From: Strongylocentrotus purpuratus
Taxonomy: Eukaryota > Echinodermata > Echinoidea > Camarodonta > Strongylocentrotidae
Direction: 5' to 3'
Length of the DNA: 64,000 nt
Assembly (NCBI RefSeq): GCF_000002235.5
Contig: NW_022145613.1
Span: forward strand, 4,328,447-4,392,446
The translations under genes were made by a program, and so were the position numbers. Below the pieces are notes generated by a model that saw nothing but the letters and a program-made list of their open reading frames with translations, was not told the origin of the DNA and searched no databases. Each line of letters starts with the position of its first letter. Position 1 is the stretch's first letter. Below, piece by piece: positions 22,408-32,575 of this stretch.

Positions 22408-25400
22408 CTCTCATTCGTTTCTCTCAAGCGCCGTTGATATTGGCATTTATTGTCGTACAAGTCGGTAACATCAACGATTTTAAAAGACTTTTAATATTTT
22501 TCTTCCTGCTCGCGAAATAGCGGGGTGCAGTTTATACTTAGTTTATACAACATTAATTACTGTAGTTTAAAAAAGAAATTACAAAGTTTACAGTAGTCAG
22601 ATGTCAACATGAACATGGATTTCCTTTAATAAGTTTTATTAGCATCCATTATGTTTAGTGTCAAAATGTCTTTTTTTGCAAACTTTCTGAATCATTGTAC
22701 CTCAATGAAATGTGCATAATGTTTTTGTGTCCTTTTTTTCTCCACAGTACAAGAAGAACCAGAGAAAGGAGAGCAGTTGGCAACTACTATTTCAGAAACC
22801 ACAGAAGAGCCAACAAAAGATGATGGTGCGGAAAGAACAGAGGATGTGGAGGAGCGTCCAACTAAAGAAGAAGATGTCCTCCAGGAAACAACTGAAGAGG
22901 TTGATCAACCTGTACCAGATAAGGGTAGTCAACCTGTACCAGAAGTGGGTAGTCAACCTGTACCAGAAGAGGGTAGTCAACCTGTAACAGTCGAGGGTAG
23001 TCAACCTGTACCAGATGAGGGTAGTCAACCTGTACCAGACGAGGGTAGTCAACCTGTACCAGAAGTGGGTAGTCAACCTGTACCACAAGATGGTAGTCAA
23101 CCTGTACCAGAAGAGAGTAGTCAACCTGTACCAGTCGAGGGTAGTCAACCTGTACCAGTCGATGGTAGTCAACCTATACCAGTCGATGGTAGTCAACCTG
23201 TACCAGAAGAGAGTAGTCAACCTGTTCCAGAAGTGGGTAGTCAACCTGTTCCAGAAGTGGGTAGTCAACCTGTTCCAGAAGAGGCTAGTCAACCTGTTCC
23301 AGAAGAGGTGAATCAACCTGTTCCAGAAGAGGAGGAAGAGACTCAGGAGGGAGATGTGGGAGAAGAAAGGATACCAGTTGGAGAAGGAGATAGAGAGATG
23401 GGGAAGAATGAAGAAGATGAACTGGAGGAAGGAGAAATAGAAGAAGAAGAGCTAGAAGAAGGAGAGATTCGTGATGAGGAGGAAGAGGAAGATGGTCCAG
23501 ACGAAGAAAGGAAAAGTGGAGATGGAGAGGTATGCGGATAATCTTTAGTTATTCACTGTTCAAGTACTGAGTGGATCCTTATCATATGATATGTTAGGAG
23601 CCTGTTAAATGTTGTGCATCATTTTACTATCACTTTAGTTCGCCAACACTCTTATTTTTAATAAACAAGCATGCATTATCAAAGTATTGCTAATGTGAAA
23701 TTAAACAACATCATACCAAACTATCCAACACACAGATGCACGTTTGCCAGTAACCACCTAATGGAGTATTTAAAACTTAAACTTGGTGAATTGGTCAATC
23801 CTCAAGATATTTTTATCCTCTATCTAATGTTTCATTATTGAAACTAATGATCATTGTTCATTACATTACAATTTATACAATTAATATTACAACTCGGTAA
23901 TACCTTTATCCTGTAGGAGGCTCCCCAGGATCTGGATGTAGATGAAGACAGAAAGAACCCTCAGTTTGTACCAAGGCAAGGTCCCTATTACATGCATGAT
24001 AGCAGGATGAGCGATGATGACGAAAAGAAACCAGAGCCCAAGTAAGAATAACATTTATACCTCTTCTTTGATAAACAATGTAGAAAACATCAAGCAAGTA
24101 TTTATTTTAATTATTTTAATTATCTTGATATCATTGTTTCTTGTTTGTTGTTGTTGTTGTTTTGTTTTTTTAGGGGGGGGGGGTTTGGGGATGTGAGGAG
24201 AATGATAATGTGTAACTCTTCATATACCGTAATGTTCATTTGAAAATCTGTATTTATGTAGGAGATCTTTTCTGTTATTTTCAGTTCTTTTTTGTTTTTG
24301 TCAATCTTTGTTTAATTTTTTATTCATTTTTATTTTCAGTTTCTCTGTATCTTCTTTGTTTATCTGTTGCAAAATGAAGCATTTTGAAGATATCTCAGAT
24401 ATTATTATCTTGAACTTTTGTCATAGTGAAGGTGCATTCTTTCAATACTCTGCATGCCTTGCATTTCTTTGATCCATAGGCCAGTGGAGAAGAAGAAGAA
24501 GCTGTGGCAAAACGAGGACCGATGGAGGCATGATAAATTCGTCGATCAGGACCAAGCCCCCAAGTCCAGCCAAGAGCTAAGGGACATCTACGGGATGGAC
24601 ATTAGGACAAGGAAGCTGGAAGATGTACCCATACCTAACATAGGGCGTGGCAGGGGGCGTGGTAGAGGGAGAGGAAGGGGACGAGGTAGAGGAAGGGGAT
24701 ATAGGAGGAGAGATGATGACGAAGAGAGTGAGGGATGGACAGATTCAAGGCCTAGGAGGTAAAAACTAAAATCTTTACAGATTTCTGTAACAGATTCACT
24801 TTTGTTTTCCATGTGCATGCAGAGTGAAAAAATTATTTTTTCATGATACAGATGATTGGTCTTGTACTGTATCTAGTAATGCTGCTGCAATTTCATTATT
24901 GACAGTTATAGCATAGTCTCATTACACTCTAAGATATATTAGAAAAAATAGATAAATGAAAGCGGTCAATTTATTGCACCTTGTAGATGTCAACTCCTCC
25001 AATATTAATTCAATAGTTTTGTCACTAGGTTCTTTTTTGGATCAAATTAAATGTCTACAAATATTAAAGTGATAGCAATATACTATGTCATACAAGCAAT
25101 GACTGTGACCCTTGTAACTACAATTTTTTTTTCAGTAACAACAGTTTCTAGTGTCTGCTAGACATCTCACCTGCTATCAGTGGTGAATAGACTTTTCATG
25201 AATTAAGGCATTGACAACATCGGCTTTACTTGAATCATATGTTTCAGGCCTACCTACAACAGAGAACCTGCCTACAACAGAGAACCAGAGCCCCCATCCA
25301 GAGAGAAGTTACAGGTGGAGGAAGAGTGGCCAAGTCTACAGCAACAAGAAAATGTGCATGTGTCAAAGAAGGCTGTCCGTGCTCAGACTCATAACAGCTC

Positions 25401-28400
25401 CTGGGCCATGGAGGCAGAGAGGGAAGAAGCTAGGCAGAGTTACAGAGAACCATACAGGAAAGAGGAACGTGGGTACGATGACAACTACTCAAAGGAGCGA
25501 TACACCGATGACAGGGTACAGAGTGATAATAGGAGACCGGGGAGAGGGCGAGGCTACCGTGGGAATCGCAGAGGTTACCAAGAGGAGCGGAACGACCAGC
25601 AGCAGCAGCAGCGGACTGTGGATAGGGGTGAAGGGGATGACAACGAGTATGAGAGGCAATGGGGCTACAAGGGTCAGGGAGGACCCGCGAGAACAGCTCA
25701 AAACAGTGGTGAGGGAGACAGTAGGAGTTCTGCCGGAGCCAACAAAAGTGCTGCGGGAGACGGTCAAAGTGCCGCGGGAGACAGCAAAAGTGCTGAAGAG
25801 CGGGCACACGATGCTTACCTTGAGAGACAGAATCGTAGAAATGAACGCTACAGGAATGATAGCTCAACAACAGAATTCAATCGTGAGGATTATGAACGCA
25901 CTGGTCGGCAAAGCAAACAGGAACAGGACCACGGGTATGAAAGGAGAGATCGTCAACAAGATGACGGAAGGAGAGATAATTATCATGATAGGAGAGAACA
26001 AGATATTAGTAAAGGACACAAGCAGCAATGGGTGAATAGCAATTACAGATCAGAACCTTCAAGTTCTGGTGGACGCTATAGGCAGGAATCTAGTCGACAA
26101 GATGCCAGGTATGACACTAAGTATGAAAAACGTAATACTCGAAATGAGAGTAAAGACAGTAGGTATGAAAGTCAAGATGCTAGATACGATACACAGGACA
26201 GTTATTCAAACCAAAGGAGGCAGGGTTCGGGCTATAGGGATAACCGTCGGCAGGAAACAACATCCCCCAGAGCAGGTGGACGGGCTCCTTCCTCGGAGAA
26301 CGGGGAAGAGAGCGTTCAAATTTCAGAGGAACCTGTGAGAGAAGTAGAAAAGGAAGAGAGCCAGCCACGCAGACAGCGTGAAAGCAAAGCTTATTCAAGG
26401 GATCGTCGCCAAAGAAGCACAAGGCAGGACAGCAAGGACGACCCACCAGAGCAGATCGATGAAGAAGAGAAGGAAGGGCTGAGGAAATTGGTGAAAGAAT
26501 TAAAGGTTTCAATGCAGGATGGCACTGCCTGGAGTCACGGCGACCAAGATGTTCAGTCCAAACTGGAAACGAGACCCATCATTGAACCTGTTGGAGTGGA
26601 AGGTAATGTAGTCTTGACCATGATGTAGAGTACTGGGCCCTGTCTTATAAAGAGTTTCAATGGATCTGAATTGATGGCAAATTCTCCAGCAATTGCTAAA
26701 CTGCAATTGCCTATCCCCCATATATTTGTCATTGATATCCATTCCATATGATCAAGTTTGGTCAATTACAAATCTTTATAAGATATATCGGAACTGGTCA
26801 TTTCAATTATTATGTATAAAAATATTCTTTTGAGTTATTTTGAATGGTGGATAATGTAGTAAATAGGATTCGTTGTGGTTCATGAGTTTATAAAATCATC
26901 AGATTGATCCTCTTGCTGAAAACGTTGTTATTAAACAATTCTTGGCTCCTTACAGAATTTTTTGTAAGGATCCTTTAGGCTCTTATTATTTTTTGTTGTA
27001 CTTTTGTTGTACTTTTGTTGTTGCGTCATGTAGTTTTAGTCATTATTGTGTCCTCACATATTAGTTCAGCAATTAATGAAGTTTTTTTAATTTTGTTAAT
27101 CTTAGTTCCAGTGGAAGGACAGGAAGAATCACAGCGCCAGGAGAGATACGACAGGAGAGAGGTAAGCCTGAAACACGTATATGCCTTTTCTTACCTAACC
27201 TAGGATTGCAACTGTAGTATGGATTGAAAGTTGGCCCTACTGTTTCAGTTTTATTTTAGTAAAAGTGAAAGATGTTGAATTATCTGTAGTATGTCGACAT
27301 TACAATCATGAATCAAAATCAAAATAAAGCTATTCTTGACCAAACTTTAGCGTTCAAATTCATGAACTGCTGTCCGTGACACTAAATGGGTGAAGAGTGC
27401 ACCACTAGAACGAACATGTATGCATTTATAGCATTTACCTCTTATTTCTCCCATTCCTTACTTGGTCTTGACAGAGAGGGCGCCCCAAGAGGTATTCTTC
27501 TCAGCGTCAGAGAGGTCAGGAAGGACCAGGTGGTCCACCTTCAGAACAACCGTCAAGAGGAGGGAGAGACAGAGGTGAGACAATACTTTCATTGGATCTG
27601 TTTGTTTGTCAGCACCAGAAAGTAGTTCTTAGCCTACAAAATGGGTCCCAAACAAAGGCGATGCGCTAGTGCCCTCTGGTAAGGCATTAATCCTCATTAT
27701 TAGGTCTCTCTGAGAGGACCTAAAGCCGTTGGTCCTCTGGTTGCTAACAAGCATTTATGCTTTCTTAGCAGTCAGATAAACTAATTACCACTACTGCAAA
27801 AGATATACTCTTCTGTATTGATTTCCTAAGTACTGAGGAGCATCACAGTTGCTTACTATGCAAGAGTCGGGCTTACTTTTGGGGGATGTGAAACTAGCAT
27901 CAGAACCCTTAGTTAGAGAAGTCATCAAAAAAAATTGGCGAATAGAATGCCTGTATATATTTAGAATATGTTTCATGTAGAGCTTTAAACGTCCAGATAA
28001 AAGTCGGCCTCGTTCAGGGAAGTTTTTGTGTGTGTTAGAAATCGTGTGAGTGTCATTTTCAATCGCTCTGCTGATTAGATTTCTGCAGTCTGCACTTTAT
28101 CAGCACTTTGATTTGGTAAACAGAAATGGCATACATGTACCGGTAGGACAAATATCGTGCCTGTTGAAGCCTGTTTGATATTTATGCCATGCTGTGTCTT
28201 GTGCTATATGTATCTTGTTGAGGTGTAAAGTATAAATCTGTTCAGATTGGAAGGATGTTGTACTTGTCTTGAATGTTTGCTTTAATTTAATTTAATTTAA
28301 TTTTTAAATCTCGACCAGGTCAAGGTTACCAGAACAGAAGAGACTACCCCTCCCACACCCCTCCACCACAACCCCCACCGATGACATCACCACCCCACCA

Positions 28401-31400
28401 TGTCCACCACCCCACCCCAGTGAGTGGGGCGGACCCCCATGTGCTAGCAGGCAGCCCAGAGGCTAGGATGGTCCCACCCCCACACCCGCCCCCTCCTCAT
28501 GATGTAATGATGCCACCACCTGATGTGAACATGCATCCTGGTAAGACACTTGCAATCTTTAAAAACAAATTTTATTTTTTCTCTCTTTCTTTCTTATTCT
28601 CTTTTTCTTTCCTTAAGGATTTGTCTATTGATTGCATTGTAAAGTAAATTAAATTCTTAAGGGGTTATCATAATGGTTCATTGTAAAGTAAACGGTTGTG
28701 ATTGTGCAGTAGTTGGGGTAGGATTCTTCATCATCAAAGCAAATTGATTAAATGTTGCTGGAAGGCACAAGCAGTGACTGAACACAGATATGGGTATATG
28801 GTACTGCAGAAGTTAATTGAATTTTGGTTAAAATAAAAAATGATGAAAAGTATTGAACACAGATGCAGGTATATTGGACTACAGTGCGTCCCTGAAAAGA
28901 CGAAACCAAGAGGTGTTGTGGTCGAGTGGATACGTCGCTGGACTGTTGATCACAAGGTCCGCGGTTCGAGTCCCACCGCCGCACTACTGTCCTTTTGCAA
29001 GACAATGATCTACATTTGCCGCACTCCACCCAGGTGAAGTAAATGGGTACCTGGTAGTAAATATTATCTTGTTTTCTCTGTCTTCCAGGAATGAGGCCTC
29101 CAGGACCACCAGGTCAGCACCTCCCCAGCGCTGCTTTCTTCAGCCCCAACCACCCTCCACCCGGGATGGCCCAACCACCCCCTCCAAACCAGCTACCTCC
29201 GCCCCAGTTTGTAGGTGGACCTGTCATGTTTGTTGGGCCTCACTACCCTGTCATGGGTTCTCAACAGGGCCCTCCACAGCAGGTTCCCCCTCCCCAACAG
29301 GTTCCAGTTCAGCATTTCTCTGGTGTGCCTCCTCAGGTAAGTTGCCATCTGGCTGTGTATCAAATAGAAAGGTGCTTATGTGAATTATAAAATGGATGGA
29401 GCCTAATCAAATGATTGATTGTGAGCGTACACGTGACCAGGCATTTATTTTGCCTAACACGTAATTTTGATAATGACTGGTCATTATCAAATGCTAATGA
29501 CCGTTCATTAGTAAAATCATGTTATAAAACATGGTTGTTAGACTGTTCCAAAGGGACCTTGTGTGGGTAATTCTTACTAATGCCCTCACTGCTGTGTATT
29601 ATTTGTATATACTTGACCAGCAGTTAAACATTTCTAGAAATACACATCTTAATGATTTGCTCCCCCCCCCCCCCCCCCCATTTTTGTTTTCTTTTTTGCT
29701 ACATCCGCACATCATGTTTGCATCTGTACATTGTCTAGATTGATAAATGTGATAATTTTCACTATATTCCCCCTATTTCTTCATCCTTTCATTTTACAAA
29801 ACTTACAAACTTGGATTTGATTGATGATGTCACTCAAATGCCAAGGAAGGAAGTATGTGCTTGGAGTAAAAAATCTCAATGGAAACATATGTCTTTCATC
29901 CTAAAAAGGGGTGGGAATAGGGGAATGCTAGTCACCCTCAAGGTCTTGGCCTTCAAGCAACCAATGGGCATAAAAGTTGCACATGTTTGAAATTTTATAC
30001 AAGATGACCTTATTGTCAATTAGTTTGAAGATAAATAGATTTCGTCAAAATGCATATATTTTCTTGAATATTCTTTTTATGCCTCCCTTACGAAGTAGCC
30101 GAAGGCATTATGTTTTCGGGTTGTCCGTCCGTACGTACGTACGTACGTCTGTACGTACGTCTGTACGTACGTACGTCCCGTTCTCGTGATCGCGTTATCT
30201 GAAGAACCGATTGATGGATTCCTGCCAAACTTTGGTCATGTATGTATCTTGCAGAGCCGATGAACTGATTAGATTTTGGGGTCACAAGGTCAAAGGTCAA
30301 AGGTCACAGGGTTCATTATGTATGCAAAAACAGCTCGTGATCGCGTTATCTGAAGAACCGATTGATGGATTCCTGCCAAACTTTGGTCATGTATGTATCT
30401 TGCAGAGCCGATGAACTGATTAGATTTTGGGGTCACAAGGTCAAAGGTCAAAGGTCACAGGGCACATTATGTATGCAAAAACAGCTCGTGATCGCGTTAT
30501 CTGAAGAACCGATTGATGAATTCCTGCCAAACTTTGGTCATGTATGTATCTTGCAGAGCCAATGAACTGATTAGATTTTGGGGTCACGAGGTCAAAGGCC
30601 AAAGGTCACAGGGCTCATTATGTATGCAAAAACAGCTCGTGATCGCGTTATCTCAAGAACCGATTGATGGATTCCTGCCAAACTTAGGTCATGTATGTTA
30701 CTTGCAGAGCCGATGAACTGATTAGATTTTGGGGTCACGAGGTCAAAGGTCAAAGGTCACAGGGCACATTATGTATGCAAAAAATAGCTTGTGATCGTAC
30801 AATCATTAGAACAGATTGATGGATTCCTGCCAAACTTCATTTATGTATCTTGCAGAGCCAATAAACTGAGTAGATTCTTGGTTCATAAGGTCAAAGGTCA
30901 AAGGTCATTGGCTCATTATGTATGCTAAAATAGCTTGTGAAAGCATTCTCATTAGAACTGACAGATGGATTACTATTTCACTCAGGACATCTTGCAGAGC
31001 CAATGAACTGAGTAGATGTTAGGGTCATGAGGTCAAAGATCAAAGGGTCATATATGTATATGAGAAATTGCTTGTAATCACGATATTCTGAGAACCTGTT
31101 AATGGATTACAATTGAACTGGAATTTTTAAAATTTCTTCTGTTTTGGTTTCTAAAATTGCTCTATGACGGAGGCATCATTTTCGACTGCGCGCAGTCGAA
31201 GTTCCATCTAGTTTGTTAATAATTCAACAAAAATAGCTTAATGACGGGAATATTTTTTTCTTTTCTCCACTTCTAGTCCGGTCCTCCTCCAAACCGTCAA
31301 CATAATCAGCGACGTGCCCCTCTACCCCAAGGACCCCCTCCCCCATCCCAGCAGCCCCCACTGCCCCAACCCCCATCATCCCGCCAAGCTCCTCCACCCA

Positions 31401-31970
31401 TGATAGGAGACGAACCCCTCCCTGGGGCCCAGATGGTAGGGGGAATCACCTACTACTCGCCTGAGTTGCAGCAGAGCATGATAAGAGCCCCGCCCACCCG
31501 GAGACAAGCCAACCCGCTTCCCATCGAGGTGCCACCAGATAGGGTAAGTGGAAGTATTTGTAACGAGGGTTGTAGCATGGTGAGAATCACCCAATATCTG
31601 GCATTTTATTTCTAAGAAATGTATGTGTGTATGTGTGTATGCCCAGACCCCAGCTGTTTCAGGCAATTTCAATGGTATACTGAAACTTTGTAGGAATCTT
31701 TGTATTGTACTTGTACATAACCAATTGAAAGGGACGATAGAGAAAACTGCTTTAACTTAACTTTTTGAGGCTGAATTATATAGTGGCACCTTTTTTACAT
31801 GCCTTAGGCTTGGAGGGGGCTGTCTGTCTGTCCATCATTGTATGTTTCAATATTTTAGTAAGGTTGTTTTGAATGAAATTCTAAATCTTCTAAATCCATG
31901 CAAATTTGTATTGTTTTGTTTCTTTCTATTTTTACAGAGCGGGAGATACAGATCAGACGATCGCAGGTGA
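18903..31970 (+). CDS. CASC3: CASC3 (MLN51/Barentsz), exon junction complex core subunit, 13 coding exons
   Basis: The gene spans 18903-31970 and its 13 exons join in phase to about 1385 codons. In animals this protein is the fourth core subunit of the exon junction complex with eIF4A3, MAGOH and RBM8A/Y14, and acts in mRNA localisation and nonsense-mediated decay. Seen here: N-terminus MADRRRRRR; an acidic DEDEESDYASAEEAD stretch; eighteen 8-residue QPVP repeats (about residues 282-425); the SELOR core with DEDRKNP (500-506) and LWQNEDRWRHDKF (541-553), followed by QAPKSSQEL and YGMDIR; an RG tract (about 588-604); a long Arg/Asp/Gln/Ser-rich disordered region (627-1078); KRYSSQRQR in exon 9; Pro-rich exons 10-12; and VGGITYYSPELQQ near the C-terminus. 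Human CASC3 is about 703 residues, so the extra length is low-complexity sequence. The start was chosen because it matches the family's MADRRR. Exon edges are inferred from GT-AG sites and phase, without transcript data. Confidence 0.93.
18990..20486. other. CASC3 intron 1 with inverted-repeat element
   Basis: Contains a ~277-bp MITE at 19604-19880 and a small hairpin at 20187-20232 (TTTACACCAGA and TCTGGTGTAAA). No additional exon is recognised. Confidence 0.6.
19604..19880. mobile_element. MITE-like element, ~60-bp inverted arms
   Basis: GGAGCCCC..AAAATTTCACTT and TGTGAAAGAGGATGT at the left end are mirrored by ACATCCTCTTTCACA and AAGTGAAATTTTG..GGGGCTCC at the right end. No clear target duplication. 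Confidence 0.82.
20487..20600 (+). CDS. CASC3: CASC3 coding exon 2
   Basis: 38 codons between TGTACAG|GAG and AAG|GTAGGC, phase 0 at both ends. The peptide contains DEDEESDYASAEEAD, matching the acidic SDYESAEDSE region of vertebrate CASC3. A TTAA-flanked transposon starts only 34 bp beyond the donor. Confidence 0.88.
20635..20990 (+). mobile_element. TTAA-type MITE family 2, copy 2 (CASC3 intron 2)
   Basis: TTAA at 20631-20634 and 20991-20994; ends AGGCATCGTTTAAC and CAATCCCT. Homologous to 56961-57312 and, in reverse, to 11224-11585. It starts 34 bp after the exon 2 donor. Confidence 0.88.
21341..21830 (+). CDS. CASC3: CASC3 coding exon 3, acidic
   Basis: Acceptor TGTCTAG|GAG and donor GATG|GTAAGT; 163 codons plus one base. 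It encodes a Glu/Pro-rich disordered segment. It opens with a duplicated 28-residue unit (84 bp, copies from 21374 and 21458) of the form KVGEGDQD..K/Q.E.LN.(V/A)AKEE. No domain is recognised. It is linked to the gene by phase and composition. Confidence 0.82.
21374..21541 (+). repeat. 84-bp in-frame duplication in CASC3 exon 3
   Basis: Two adjacent 84-bp copies encode two 28-residue units (21374-21457, 21458-21541). Confidence 0.85.
22376..22402. repeat. (CT)n microsatellite, CASC3 intron 3
   Basis: About 27 bp of CTCT. Confidence 0.9.
22748..23529 (+). CDS. CASC3: CASC3 coding exon 4 with 18 x 8-aa repeat
   Basis: Acceptor TCCACAG|TAC and donor GAGAG|GTATGC; two bases complete the split codon, then 260 codons follow. 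Bases 22900-23331 are an in-frame 24-bp minisatellite encoding eighteen variants of GSQPVPEE. The exon then runs into a Glu/Asp-rich tail (EEGEIEEEELEEGEI). The antisense frame of the repeat is also open but is a shadow of the repeat. Confidence 0.85.
22900..23331 (+). repeat. 24-bp coding minisatellite, 18 units, in CASC3 exon 4
   Basis: Eighteen 24-bp units, consensus GGTAGTCAACCTGTACCAGA plus four bases, encoding GSQPVPEE variants. Differences cluster at the last two codons of the unit (EV, EE, DE, VE, VD, QD). Several adjacent units are identical, so the array is still homogenising. Confidence 0.95.
23917..24041 (+). CDS. CASC3: CASC3 coding exon 5, start of SELOR core
   Basis: Acceptor CCTGTAG|GAG and donor CCCAA|GTAAGA; 41 codons plus two bases. 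The peptide DVDEDRKNPQFVPRQGPYY matches human DDEDRKNPAYIPRKGLFF, the first half of the eIF4A3/RNA-binding SELOR module. The human Phe pair after RKGL, which includes an RNA-stacking residue, is a Tyr pair here (about residues 515-516), so aromatic character is kept. Confidence 0.93.
24480..24758 (+). CDS. CASC3: CASC3 coding exon 6, SELOR core and RG repeat
   Basis: Acceptor GATCCATAG|G and donor CTAGGAG|GTAAAA; the exon completes a Lys codon, adds 92 codons and ends in phase 2. It carries KKLWQNEDRWRHDKF and QAPKSSQELRDIYGMDIR, matching human RKLWKDEGRWEHDKF and QAPKSRQELIALYGYDIR. This is the most diagnostic segment of the gene. A pure (RG)n tract and an acidic stretch follow. Confidence 0.96.
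25248..26602 (+). CDS. CASC3: CASC3 coding exon 7, long R/D/Q-rich disordered exon
   Basis: Acceptor GTTTCAG|G and donor GGAAG|GTAATG; 1355 bp encoding residues 627-1077 plus split codons. The composition is dominated by Arg, Asp, Gln, Ser and Tyr, with many RYD/YRD-type and Ser-Ala-Gly-Asp repeats. WPSLQQQENVH and KLVKELKVSMQDGTAWS are the least repetitive parts. No folded domain is recognised. It is much longer than the corresponding vertebrate segment. Confidence 0.85.
27106..27161 (+). CDS. CASC3: CASC3 coding exon 8
   Basis: Small exon encoding VPVEGQEESQRQERYDRRE, joined in phase to exon 7 (split Val codon), with donor GAGAG|GTAAGC. The acceptor is ambiguous between TTAATCTTAG|TTCC (27105) and TTCCAG|TGG (27111). 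Both keep frame and differ by two residues. The first has the longer pyrimidine tract and was chosen. Confidence 0.75.
27475..27574 (+). CDS. CASC3: CASC3 coding exon 9
   Basis: Acceptor CTTGACAG|AGA and donor AGAG|GTGAGA; 33 codons plus one base. The peptide RGRPKRYSSQRQRGQEGP aligns with human GGRAKRYSSQRQRPVPEP, confirming the downstream part of the gene. The peptide is not visible as a long ORF. Confidence 0.9.
27645..27782 (+). mobile_element. tRNA-derived SINE family A, 5'-truncated copy (CASC3 intron 9)
   Basis: From GGCGATGCGC.AGTGCCCTC to CATTTATGCTTTCTTAGCAG, matching the reverse of 58160-58346. The tRNA-like head with the polymerase III boxes is missing from this copy. Confidence 0.82.
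28319..28540 (+). CDS. CASC3: CASC3 coding exon 10, Pro/His-rich
   Basis: Acceptor CGACCAG|GT and donor CATCCTG|GTAAGA; 73 full codons plus split Gly codons at both ends. The content is Pro-, His- and Met-rich (SPPHHVHHPTP, HPPPPHDVMMPPP), like the Pro-rich C-terminal half of vertebrate CASC3. Confidence 0.85.
28905..29055 (+). mobile_element. tRNA-derived SINE family B, copy 1 (CASC3 intron 10)
   Basis: The tRNA-like head has box A-like GTGGTCGAGTGG and box B GGTTCGAGTCC. It is followed by a TACATTTGC.CTCCAC.CAGGTG body shared with 46826-47050. It lacks a proper tRNA 3' end, so it is not a tRNA gene. Confidence 0.82.
29089..29336 (+). CDS. CASC3: CASC3 coding exon 11, Pro-rich
   Basis: Acceptor TCTTCCAG|GA and donor CCTCAG|GTAAGT. 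It encodes MRPPGPPGQHLPSAAFFSPN and further Pro/Gln-rich sequence ending in phase 0. It sits 40-180 bp downstream of a tRNA-derived SINE. Confidence 0.86.
30127..30178. repeat. (TACG)n microsatellite
   Basis: GTACGTACGTACGT with CTGT interruptions. It is self-complementary and could extrude. Confidence 0.9.
30287..31049 (+). promoter_or_regulatory. Array of AGGTCA half-sites in DR1 spacing
   Basis: AGGTCA-A-AGGTCA-A-AGGTCA (two overlapping DR1 sites) is perfect at 30287-30306, 30438-30457, 30740-30759 and 30888-30907, and degraded near 30589 and 31027. DR1 is the consensus for RXR, HNF4 and COUP-TF type nuclear receptors. Function here is untested. Confidence 0.6.
31181..31200. other. Perfect 20-bp palindrome
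   Basis: TTCGACTGCGCGCAGTCGAA, immediately after the end of the 151-bp-unit element. Confidence 0.9.
31277..31543 (+). CDS. CASC3: CASC3 coding exon 12, conserved C-terminal block
   Basis: Acceptor CTTCTAG|TCC and donor ATAGG|GTAAGT; 89 codons. MVGGITYYSPELQQ followed by APPTRRQANPLPIEVPP aligns with human VYGGVTYYNPAQQQ..PPRRTPQPVTIKPPP near the CASC3 C-terminus. Confidence 0.93.
31938..31970 (+). CDS. CASC3: CASC3 terminal coding exon 13
   Basis: Acceptor TTTTTACAG|AGC; ten codons (SGRYRSDDRR) then TGA at 31968-31970. It is short but in phase with exon 12, has a clean acceptor, and ends at the expected distance after the conserved GGITYY block. Confidence 0.85.
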   Translation, partial: SGRYRSDDRR

Positions 31971-32575
31971 TCATGGAGAAACAGCTTAGTTTCACCTTTC
32001 ATGCGTTCCTTTTGACACTCTCGGCTGGTTCAATGAAAATGTCATGTAGCTGATGATCTTCTTGTATCATGCTGATTACTTTGTTCAAATAATTGTTTTC
32101 ACACCCAAGGTGAGCCTATGTATGAAATCATCTGCAAAGTGCCAACAATTTTGCAAAAATTCTTAGCTGATCTGACCCTGTTGTGGTCATTGAATGGTTA
32201 GATAATTTATAGAAACAAGTAGACTAGTTTGCAGAAGTACATGTATCTGTAGTTCAGTTGATAGACATATTTTGAAGCAATTTGATACAAACTTGTAATC
32301 TGAATCAAATATACTTTTTAGCAATAATAAGACTAGATGCAAATTGTTTTTTCTATATTATCTTGAAGTTAGACTGTTGGTTTGTTGCCGATTTCGATCA
32401 TTTCATGTTATTTGTCCATTGTTTTGATACTTTCATATTAGCACAAAAGTGTGGCATCACTGTCCAAAGAAAAAGGACAAGTTTAAGATAAAGTTGATTT
32501 CAGTAGTTTCAGCAGTTGAAAATATTCTTCTGTTGTTGCTAAGCTTGTGAATAAAGTGGATTGAAAATGGAAAAA
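31971..32575 (+). promoter_or_regulatory. CASC3: CASC3 3' UTR with polyadenylation signal
   Basis: No further splice site or coding sequence is seen after the stop. AATAAA at 32550-32555 lies 16 bp before an A run at 32571-32581, the best candidate cleavage region. Other AATAAA hexamers at 32820-32825 and 33002-33007 could serve as distal sites. Confidence 0.6.

Larger units (their letters stand above)
30072..31178 (+). mobile_element. Inverted-end element made of 151-bp tandem units (CASC3 intron 11)
   Basis: Starts TATGCCTCC..ACGAAGTAGCCG and ends TATGACGGAGGCATCA (inverted ends). After a (TACG)n tract come about six units of 151 bp, decaying toward the 3' side. Each unit carries GATCGCGTTATCTGAAGAAC, CTTGCAGAGCC and a GGTCA-rich block. 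Confidence 0.85.

Noticed and set aside
22792..23316. 174-codon antisense ORF (repeating YRLTT)
   Set aside because: Shadow frame of the 24-bp minisatellite in CASC3 exon 4.
25211..26035. 274-codon + strand ORF overlapping CASC3 exon 7
   Set aside because: Alternative frame; the 25315-frame continues the conserved CASC3 reading with proper splice phases.
28911..28985. Possible functional tRNA gene
   Set aside because: Has box A/B-like sequence but no proper acceptor stem, and a related copy with the same non-tRNA body exists; it is a SINE head.
30211..30716. Three identical 67-codon ORFs in a row
   Set aside because: Reading frames of the 151-bp tandem unit, not genes.
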